Shown: positions 14,257-19,768 of the stretch, in pieces
How positions within the stretch are numbered: position 1 is the first letter of the stretch
Layout: each line of letters opens with the position of its first letter
DNA from: Candidatus Omnitrophota bacterium
Lineage (GTDB): Bacteria > Hinthialibacterota > Hinthialibacteria > OLB16
Direction of reading: 5' to 3'
DNA: 19,768 nt
Assembly (NCBI GenBank): GCA_020632575.1
Contig: JACKFH010000050.1
Location: forward strand, 1-19,768
Made by a program: the position numbers and the translations under genes
Notes under the pieces: model-generated
Told to the model about the DNA's origin: nothing
Database searches by the model: none
Seen by the model: only the letters and a program-made list of their open reading frames with translations

Positions 14257-14263
14257 TTGGCCA

Positions 14264-16600
14264 CTAAACTCCTCCCCTGCCAAAAAGGCTTTGAACCTTA
14301 TTGGGCTGCTGTTCGGGTTTCTTTCCCCCCCCGCCGGTTTCGATATCGGGGTTCGAAGGGTAAGCGATACGGCGATGCATCATCGTCTTGAGAGTCCGGG
14401 TGAAGGACTCGGTCATGATGCCCAATTCCTTGAAGGTAAGATTACACTCATCGAACTGACCGTCGATGGTTTTGTCGTTGATCATCCTCTTCACGAAGAG
14501 CCGGATCTGATTTTCCCCAACCAGGTTCATCGATCTCGAGGCCGCCTCGATCGAATCGGCGATCATCAGAATGGCGCTCTCGATCGTTTGAGGTTTGGGC
14601 CCCGGATACCGGAAATCCTCTTGAGTGATGGTCCCATGCGGATCTTCCTTGCGGGCCTCGTCATAAAAGTAGGAGAGCAGCGTGGTGCCGTGGTGTTCGG
14701 CGATGAATGGGAGGATTGCCTCGGGCAGTTTGTACTCCCTCGCCATTTCGAGGCCCAACTTGACATGGTTGCGGATGATCAAGCAGCTCATCTGAGGGGA
14801 GATCTTCGAGTGTTTCTTCTTGTCTTCCTCGGTGAATTGATTTTCGGCGAAGTAGCTCGGTTTCTCCATTTTCCCGATATCGTGGTAGTACGCCGCCACT
14901 TTCACCAACAGTTGGTTGGCGCCGATTGCCGCCGCCGCCGATTCGGCCAAGGCGCTGACATTGAGCGAGTGGTAATAAGTTCCTGGCGCCTTCTCCTCGA
15001 GCTGTCTTAGGAGTGGATGATAAATCGAGATCTCACGGAGTTTGAATTCCGTGGTGACCCCGAGCATGTCCTCCAACAGAGGCAGCAGCAGGAAAGCGAT
15101 CCAAACCGAGAGGACCCCATTGATAAAAAGCCAGATAGCGCTCCAAAGCAGTGGCGATAGGTTCCCGGTGAATGCGGCATAAGAGGGATTCTCCAAGAGA
15201 TGGTTGGCGATCGCCATCAGAAGGCCGGGACCGAAAATCCAGGGACAGGCCAAATAGATTTGGCTACGCCGGTCGACTCCACTCACATGGGTGACCGCCA
15301 AGACCCCTGTAACACCGAGCAGGAGCAGACTGGAAAACTCCCACTGGAACTGGATCCCCACCAGAAGCGTGGCCAAGATGACCGAAAAAATTCCGAGCCG
15401 CGAATTTTCCAGGAAGGTGACTAGAATGCCGATCGCCGCGACCGGCACCAGGTATTCAACAGGGGTTACCACCCCCTCGTTGAGATCGCTGGCCCATGAA
15501 ACCAGGAATCCCACCCAAACGATCAGGGCCGCCATGCCGAACAACGCGGTCGTTCGCGGGAGGTCCTGATACAAGTCTGGCTCGAAACGTTTTAGGAAGG
15601 CGAAGAACAGGCCGAGGACGACCGCGAGAAGCATCGCTCGGGCCGTAATTTCTCCCGCGCGGGATTGTTTCTTGGTGCTCAATTCAACCAGCGCGGCGTA
15701 TTCGTCCTGCAAGACCTCCTCGCCCTTGCGGACGATATTCTGGTTTTGCTTCACTGTGATGGAGACCGAGGGGATTTCGGCTTTGGCGGCTTGACGGTCC
15801 AATTGAGATTTATATTGGTCGAGTCTCAGGGTCGGTCGAATAAAAGCGTGCGCCAAATCGTCCGCCAACTTCTCCGCCACCGGAGTGTTCTGGAAATGAA
15901 GGTCGGCCACGTCCCTGGAAACCAGGCGTTGAGCGGTGGTGACCGAAAGAACCGCCGCCCCGCTTTGGTTGTATTCCATCGTCCCGTCGAGTTTCTTGAG
16001 TTTCCAGGGAACAGCCTGAGTGCTGGCGGTCGGTTGCAGGAGACGCAGTTCATCTTGGCTGAGGAGGATATCCTCATCCACCAGGGTGTGGAGCATTCGA
16101 TTCTCAACCGCCTCGGTCTTGACCGGATCCTTGGCCATATCCGAAAGGAGGTTTTGCTGTTCCTTGTTGAGACCGACCCAGAATTGTTTGGCGGATTGCG
16201 AGGCTTCGGTCACCTCATTTTCGTTGGCCCAAAGGCCGTTGCTTCTCCCCTGAGCGATTTCAACCAGGGCGTCCCATTTTTCCATGGCCCCCTCGACCAC
16301 TCCGCCAACCCGTTCAAAAGTCCGTGGGACCGTCTTTTCGGCGTCGGAGCGCAGACGTTCCGTCTCCTTTTGGTCCACGAACTTGAAGGTGAAGGGGGCG
16401 GTCACCGTCCGAGGCGAGGGTTCGCCAACCTGGACATCGTCGAGCGAGTCCAGATGTGGACGCGGCGTGATTCCGGCCAAGGTGATCAGAATCCAAGCGG
16501 TGAAGAAGACAAGCGCGTGCCCCAGCGTTCCATGCAGTGAGGCCGATCGACCCCCCGATTTTGCTAATTCGGGATCCGGTGAGGCGATTTTATTGTTCAT
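14264..16600 (-). CDS. 7TM-HD phosphodiesterase of the PgpH/YqfF type
   Basis: The 778-residue product has the 7TMR-HDED architecture. An N-terminal membrane segment (about 27-47) is followed by an extracytoplasmic region (about 50-310), then a cluster of seven hydrophobic segments (about 315-520). A cytoplasmic HD domain (about 540-700) is linked to these. HD-domain ligands are visible: H544 in YYHSLN, H573-D574 in YYHDIGK, the later H in RNHVKLG, HH in AEHHGTT, and D in MIADSIEAAS. In Firmicutes such proteins (PgpH) hydrolyse cyclic di-AMP, and this gene sits beside phoH and ybeY there as well. Whether the substrate here is c-di-AMP depends on a diadenylate cyclase elsewhere. The ATG overlaps the phoH 3' end by 4 bases. 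The final residues, about 740-778, are a low-complexity tail. Confidence 0.93.
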   Translation of the reverse strand: MNNKIASPDPELAKSGGRSASLHGTLGHALVFFTAWILITLAGITPRPHLDSLDDVQVGEPSPRTVTAPFTFKFVDQKETERLRSDAEKTVPRTFERVGGVVEGAMEKWDALVEIAQGRSNGLWANENEVTEASQSAKQFWVGLNKEQQNLLSDMAKDPVKTEAVENRMLHTLVDEDILLSQDELRLLQPTASTQAVPWKLKKLDGTMEYNQSGAAVLSVTTAQRLVSRDVADLHFQNTPVAEKLADDLAHAFIRPTLRLDQYKSQLDRQAAKAEIPSVSITVKQNQNIVRKGEEVLQDEYAALVELSTKKQSRAGEITARAMLLAVVLGLFFAFLKRFEPDLYQDLPRTTALFGMAALIVWVGFLVSWASDLNEGVVTPVEYLVPVAAIGILVTFLENSRLGIFSVILATLLVGIQFQWEFSSLLLLGVTGVLAVTHVSGVDRRSQIYLACPWIFGPGLLMAIANHLLENPSYAAFTGNLSPLLWSAIWLFINGVLSVWIAFLLLPLLEDMLGVTTEFKLREISIYHPLLRQLEEKAPGTYYHSLNVSALAESAAAAIGANQLLVKVAAYYHDIGKMEKPSYFAENQFTEEDKKKHSKISPQMSCLIIRNHVKLGLEMAREYKLPEAILPFIAEHHGTTLLSYFYDEARKEDPHGTITQEDFRYPGPKPQTIESAILMIADSIEAASRSMNLVGENQIRLFVKRMINDKTIDGQFDECNLTFKELGIMTESFTRTLKTMMHRRIAYPSNPDIETGGGGKKPEQQPNKVQSLFGRGGV

Positions 16601-17568
16601 GAGTCGGATTCCAGTATTTCAACATTTTCGTAGGCGCTGATGATCTTTTGCACCAGAGCATGACGAACCACATCTGTCTTTTGCAACCAGATCATTTTCA
16701 GTCCCTCGATGTCCTTGAGAACCCGGGTCGCGTCGATCAGTCCCGAGTCCATCGTCTTGGGCAGGTCCACCTGGGTGACATCCCCGGTGATCACCGCCTT
16801 GGAGTTGTACCCCAGTCGAGTCAAGAACATCTTCATTTGTTCCCGGGTCGTGTTCTGGGCTTCGTCCAGAATCACGAAACTATCGTTGAGGGTGCGTCCG
16901 CGCATAAAGGCGAGCGGCGCCACCTCGACCTGACCCTGTTGCATCAACCGTCCGACCTTCTCAAACGGCATCATATCGTACAGAGCATCGTACAGCGGAC
17001 GCAAGTAAGGGTTCACTTTTTCGTAGAGATCTCCGGGAAGAAAACCTAGGGATTCTCCCGCCTCCACAGCCGGCCGAGCCAAAACGATCCGTTTGACATT
17101 CCGTTTCACTAGCGCATGGACCGCGCAGGCCATGGCCAAATACGTCTTCCCTGTGCCGGCCGGACCGATGCCGAAAACGATGTCGTTCGCACGGATGGCG
17201 TCCAGGTAGATTTTTTGCCCTTGAGTTTTCGGTCGAATCTTGCGACCGGGGCCATCTACTGAAATGGCGTCGTCGAGAACTTCTTGGACACTTTCGCGCG
17301 GCGACCCCTTCACCAATCGAATCAGGTCCTGCATTTGTCGTCGTTCAAGCGGGCCATTTTTGCGGATAATCTCCCGCATTCCCTCGATGACGCCTCGAAC
17401 CTGGTCGACTTGCTCGCTCGACCCTTGGATTCGCAGTTGTTCCCCTCGGGCGGATAGAACGGTGTCGAACTCCTCCTCCAGCAGGCGAAGGTTTTCATCG
17501 AGATTGCCATAGATTCGCGAACTCTCGTGGGAGTCCGCCAAACGAAAGAGATACGTTTCTTGGCTCAT
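16597..17568 (-). CDS. phoH: PhoH-family ATPase (YbeZ-like)
   Basis: The 323-residue product is a P-loop ATPase related to the helicase core. It has an N-terminal KH-like segment (about 25-70), then the PhoH domain with Walker A GPAGTGKT (135-142), Walker B FVILDE (231-236) followed by AQNTT, and the TGDVTQVDLP motif (261-270). PhoH/YbeZ proteins partner with YbeY in RNA and ribosome metabolism in several bacteria. The gene heads the minus-strand operon phoH-pgpH-ybeY-corC and overlaps the pgpH-like gene by 4 bases. The ATG has no Shine-Dalgarno sequence just upstream (the preceding bases on the minus strand are GAAATAAA). The predicted leader from the promoter at 17750-17777 is about 175 bases. 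Confidence 0.95.
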   Translation of the reverse strand: MSQETYLFRLADSHESSRIYGNLDENLRLLEEEFDTVLSARGEQLRIQGSSEQVDQVRGVIEGMREIIRKNGPLERRQMQDLIRLVKGSPRESVQEVLDDAISVDGPGRKIRPKTQGQKIYLDAIRANDIVFGIGPAGTGKTYLAMACAVHALVKRNVKRIVLARPAVEAGESLGFLPGDLYEKVNPYLRPLYDALYDMMPFEKVGRLMQQGQVEVAPLAFMRGRTLNDSFVILDEAQNTTREQMKMFLTRLGYNSKAVITGDVTQVDLPKTMDSGLIDATRVLKDIEGLKMIWLQKTDVVRHALVQKIISAYENVEILESDS

Positions 17569-17749
17569 TTTATTTCATGGAGATTTGGAGAGATTTTCTC
17601 GACAATCGGGATGTCGACCGCCGCAACCCTTGGGCGATCCACCTTGGCAAAGAGCGAAAAAAGCGGGGTGGTGCGATATGAACCTCTTCTAGACTCGTTC
17701 CGATCAGGGGAATTTCCCGCGTATGACCGAATTTTTATCATTTGCAGTT

Positions 17750-17777
17750 ATTATCTTGCGCCCAATTCGGGTGTCAA
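17750..17777 (-). promoter_or_regulatory. Strong sigma70-type promoter for the phoH operon
   Basis: On the minus strand a perfect TTGACA (17777-17772) is followed after 16 bases by GATAAT (17755-17750), five of six matches to TATAAT. Transcription would begin near 17743 and give an approximately 175-base leader before phoH. The promoter lies inside what would be the N-terminal extension of murB if an upstream start were used, which argues for the later murB start. Confidence 0.62.
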
Positions 17778-17836
17778 GTCTCAACGGCAATTCCGAAGGA
17801 CCTCTTCGATCCCGACAGAACCAGCCCCCAAGGGGA

Positions 17837-17864
17837 TTTACCCCGGCGTTTTCTCAACTAGAAT
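17837..17864 (+). promoter_or_regulatory. Possible promoter for murB
   Basis: TTTACC (17837-17842, four of six matches to TTGACA) and TAGAAT (17859-17864, five of six to TATAAT) are separated by 16 bases. Transcription would start about 17870, a few bases from the murB ATG at 17873, giving an essentially leaderless mRNA. Confidence 0.35.
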
Positions 17865-17872
17865 CCGGAGCC

Positions 17873-18847
17873 ATGAGGGACTGGGGAGAATCGCTAATAC
17901 AATGGCTGCCCGAGGGGACGGTGTGGTTTGACCGCCCGCTGAGGGAGGACACCACTTTTCGCATCGGGGGGTGCGCTCGCCTATCCGTCGGGGTCCATGC
18001 CAAAGACCACCTCATCGAGGTGGTCCACCAAGCGATTCGAGAGGGATTTCCTTGGTTTTTACTCGGCGGTGGTAGCAATGTCCTGTTTAGCGACCGTGGG
18101 TTCGATGGGGTCGTTATTCTTAACCGGCTGGACGATCTTCGTCTTACTTCCCAGGATCGGATCGAAACCGGCGCGGGATTGCCCCTGATCGATTTTGTCC
18201 GATTCGCCGAAAAAAACGGCCTTTCCGGCGCCGAGGACCTTGCCGGAATACCCGGCTCCGTGGGAGGCGCCATTGTCGGGAATGCCGGAGCGTTTGGTCG
18301 AAATATCGGTGAAATCCTGGAATATGTGGATTTGATTTCGGAGGATGGGACAGTGTCGAGGATGGTCCCGGATGACCTCGAATTCGATTACCGAGAGTCC
18401 AAACTGAAATACTCCCAAGATGTCGTGATCTCGGCCGGTTTCAAGCTCACTCAGGGGAATCCGCCCCTCATCGAAAAGCGGATCGAGGAGATTCTCGCTC
18501 TACGCGCCGGGAAACACCCGGCTAAAGGTGTTGCCACCGCCGGGAGTTTTTTCAAGAATCTCCCTCCTGAGAAGCCGGGGGACCGACGGGTCGCCGCAGG
18601 ACTGATTCTGGATCGGGCGGGTGCGATCGGCCTGTCGGTGGGCGATGCCGCCGTTTTCGAGAAACATGCGAATATCGTGGTCAATCGGGGCGCGGCCACT
18701 GCGCAAGATGTTCTGGAATTGACCTCGATCATGAAACGGATCGCGTTTGAATCGGCGGGTGTAGCGCTCGAGGAGGAGGTGCGTCGGATTGGATTCACCG
18801 AGGATGAACTGGCGGCTACAGAGATTGTGAGGGCAGGGAATCGATAA
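17873..18847 (+). CDS. murB: UDP-N-acetylenolpyruvoylglucosamine reductase MurB
   Basis: MurB is the FAD-dependent cytoplasmic enzyme that reduces UDP-GlcNAc-enolpyruvate to UDP-MurNAc with NADPH in peptidoglycan precursor synthesis. The 324-residue product has the expected motifs: FRIGG (29-33), the FAD-binding GGGSN (65-69), GIPGSVGGAIVGNAGAFG (125-142), R174 in FDYRES, and GSFFKN with the catalytic-position S225. The C-terminal acidic cluster E300-E302 is in the family's LExEV region. Its short form, with RESKLKY in place of a long insertion, fits type II MurB. The ATG at 17873 begins about 25 residues before the conserved TTFRIGG. An upstream in-frame start at 17723 would add 50 residues without family similarity. 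GGAG lies only 2 bases before the ATG. The stop shares one base with the PASTA gene start. Confidence 0.95.
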   Translation: MRDWGESLIQWLPEGTVWFDRPLREDTTFRIGGCARLSVGVHAKDHLIEVVHQAIREGFPWFLLGGGSNVLFSDRGFDGVVILNRLDDLRLTSQDRIETGAGLPLIDFVRFAEKNGLSGAEDLAGIPGSVGGAIVGNAGAFGRNIGEILEYVDLISEDGTVSRMVPDDLEFDYRESKLKYSQDVVISAGFKLTQGNPPLIEKRIEEILALRAGKHPAKGVATAGSFFKNLPPEKPGDRRVAAGLILDRAGAIGLSVGDAAVFEKHANIVVNRGAATAQDVLELTSIMKRIAFESAGVALEEEVRRIGFTEDELAATEIVRAGNR

Positions 18848-19587
18848 TGTCGGAAACCGCTGGCGCGACCCTCTTTAGAGGTTGCCTAATGTTCGTTTTC
18901 ACCCTCTTCTTCGTGGCGATCTTTTCGATGGTGACCGGTTACATCATGTACACCCAAATCGGTCGTTCCACCACCATGGCGATGCCCTCGTTCATTGGCG
19001 ATTCGGAGCTGGTGGCGATCGAGCGGATCAATGAGGCCGGCCTCAAACTCGCTCGTCTCAATCCCGTGCGAACCACCGACCACCCCGAAGGAATTATCAT
19101 CGATCAGAACCCCCGACCCTTCACTGAGGTTCGAAGGGGACGGTCGGTCGTGCTCGACATTGCTGAATCGGTGGAACAGACCACAGTCCCCGATTTAAAA
19201 GGGATTGAGGAGCGGTTCGCCTTGGTTACCTTGGGGGAGGAGGGGCTCGTCCAGGGCAAGGTGGCCCGCGCCTTTCACCCGACTCAGGCTGTCGATTCGG
19301 TGATCACCACCTATCCCCCCGCTGGGGAGGAGGTGCCCAAGGGAACTTCGGTCGATCTCTTGATCAGTCGCGGCCCACGACCCGTCGCCTATGTCATGCC
19401 CGACCTTCTCGCTCGGAACGAGCAAGAGGCGCGTGAATACTTGAGTCAGGCCGGATTGTTGATCCTCCCCGAGCGAAAGAAAGTGAACCGTTCTTCCCTC
19501 GTGGGCAAAGTAATCGATCAGGAGCCCAAGCCCGGGAAGAAACTTTCGCCCGGCGAGGAAGTGAAACTGATCATTGGCGCCCCGTAA
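18847..19587 (+). CDS. Membrane-anchored protein with three PASTA domains and no kinase
   Basis: The 246-residue product has one membrane segment (about 13-36) and three PASTA domains at about 44-107, 112-175 and 181-244. Each has the P-x-[FL] opening (MPSFIG, VPDLKG, MPDLLA) and a Q/YPPxG-like end (DQNPRP, TYPPAG, DQEPKPG). PASTA domains bind peptidoglycan fragments or beta-lactams and usually sit on Ser/Thr kinases or penicillin-binding proteins. Here nothing catalytic is attached, and the short cytoplasmic N-terminus has no kinase. The protein is therefore probably a periplasm-facing wall sensor, tether or scaffold. TAATG coupling to murB at 18845-18849 places it in cell-wall synthesis. 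No promoter of its own was seen. Confidence 0.9.
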   Translation: MSETAGATLFRGCLMFVFTLFFVAIFSMVTGYIMYTQIGRSTTMAMPSFIGDSELVAIERINEAGLKLARLNPVRTTDHPEGIIIDQNPRPFTEVRRGRSVVLDIAESVEQTTVPDLKGIEERFALVTLGEEGLVQGKVARAFHPTQAVDSVITTYPPAGEEVPKGTSVDLLISRGPRPVAYVMPDLLARNEQEAREYLSQAGLLILPERKKVNRSSLVGKVIDQEPKPGKKLSPGEEVKLIIGAP

Positions 19588-19624
19588 GGTCTCCGCCATC
19601 ATGGGTCGCCTGCAATACCGAGGC

Positions 19625-19656
19625 GCTGGAACACGGGGATGCTGCAACACTGGGAT
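19625..19656. repeat. Two tandem copies of a 16-bp unit
   Basis: GCTGGAACACGGGGAT (19625-19640) is followed directly by GCTGCAACACTGGGAT (19641-19656), matching at 14 of 16 positions. It lies in non-coding DNA downstream of the PASTA gene and just before the inverted REP-like element. The unit is likely part of a longer tandem family elsewhere in the genome (inference). Confidence 0.6.
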
Positions 19657-19663
19657 TTCCGCC

Positions 19664-19748
19664 GTGGGAGCGGCTTCCAGCCGCGAAAAGGTGGGAAACT
19701 CAAGATAGGTTTTATCGCGATCCTATCGCGGCTGGAAGCCGCTCCCAC
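19664..19748. repeat. REP/BIME-like element: two perfect 23-bp inverted arms
   Basis: The arm at 19664-19686 (GTGGGAGCGGCTTCC...) is the exact reverse complement of 19726-19748, with a 39-base spacer. Each arm contains its own smaller palindrome, GCGGCT/AGCCGC around TCC. This two-level symmetry is typical of paired REP sequences (BIMEs). Similar G+C-rich REP families are well known in Pseudomonas and Xanthomonas, where they are spread by RAYT transposases. No RAYT gene is in the window. As mRNA this could form a long hairpin at the end of the murB-PASTA transcript and act as a 3' stabiliser or factor-dependent terminator. Confidence 0.8.
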
Positions 19749-19768
19749 AGCGAAGAGGCCACAGCGAA
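19746..19768. repeat. Direct repeat CACAGCGAA at the window end
   Basis: CACAGCGAA occurs at 19746-19754 and again at 19760-19768, separated by GAGGC. The first copy overlaps the right end of the REP-like arm. The repeat could be cut by the window boundary and continue beyond it. Confidence 0.45.

Noticed and set aside
15665..16540. A 291-codon plus-strand frame opposite the 7TM-HD gene
   Set aside because: It is antisense to a clear PgpH-type protein with intact HD motifs and shows no domain of its own.
17723..17872. N-terminal extension of MurB
   Set aside because: The 50 extra residues have no MurB similarity and the segment contains the phoH promoter and a candidate murB promoter.
1..19768. 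tRNA, rRNA, CRISPR array, insertion sequence or prophage genes
   Set aside because: No T-arm/anticodon pattern, rRNA-like stretch, regularly spaced repeats, transposase or phage protein was found on reading both strands; a formal covariance-model search was not possible.

Overview
The window looks like a chromosomal segment from a moderately GC-rich, free-living bacterium with peptidoglycan, carrying a probable replication origin next to dnaA. The taxonomic hints are indirect. There is a beta-helix surface protein with a choice-of-anchor-Q-like end and a dockerin-like calcium motif. There are weak or absent Shine-Dalgarno sequences at several starts, an unusual dnaA neighbour, and several dispersed palindromic repeats. 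This mix is typical of under-sampled lineages around the PVC group, Omnitrophota, Sumerlaeota or Hydrogenedentota. I cannot assign the phylum with confidence, and I saw no tRNA, rRNA, CRISPR array, insertion sequence or phage gene.

Layout. 1-339 is intergenic DNA with three related short palindromic repeats, another hairpin and a possible promoter. 340-1854 (+) is a secreted beta-helix protein with a low-GC core and a GC-richer, cassette-like C-terminus. 1869-4648 (-) holds dnaA followed, with a one-base TAATG overlap, by a cytoplasmic TPR protein. 4649-5514 is a gene-free stretch with one perfect and several near-consensus DnaA boxes and an AT-rich tract: the candidate oriC. 5515-10932 (+) is a tightly packed run: ferritin-like protein, secreted transglutaminase-like protein, ABC ATPase (overlapping its neighbour by 53 nt), coiled-coil protein, membrane-anchored SGNH hydrolase and SAM methyltransferase. 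11047-12462 (+) is an Nramp-family-like transporter whose metal-binding motifs are replaced.

12454-17568 (-) is a compact operon in the order phoH, pgpH-like 7TM-HD phosphodiesterase, ybeY and a CorC/HlyC CBS-domain membrane protein. The first two and last two genes overlap by a few bases, and a clear sigma70-type promoter lies upstream of phoH. 17873-19587 (+) is murB overlapping by one base a membrane-anchored protein with three PASTA domains and no kinase. 19588-19768 contains a 16-bp tandem duplication and a REP/BIME-like element with two perfect 23-bp inverted arms.

How the genes relate. The phoH-pgpH-ybeY-corC set links RNA processing and ribosome quality (YbeZ/PhoH, YbeY), cyclic-dinucleotide turnover (the HD protein, by homology) and ion/membrane stress. 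murB-PASTA links peptidoglycan precursor synthesis to a peptidoglycan-sensing module. The dnaA-TPR pair beside the putative origin is the arrangement most worth following. No complete, clearly new defence or biosynthetic system is demonstrated by this sequence; the most unusual items are the dnaA-TPR coupling, the motif-less Nramp relative, the permease-less ABC ATPase, the mosaic beta-helix gene and the repeat elements.
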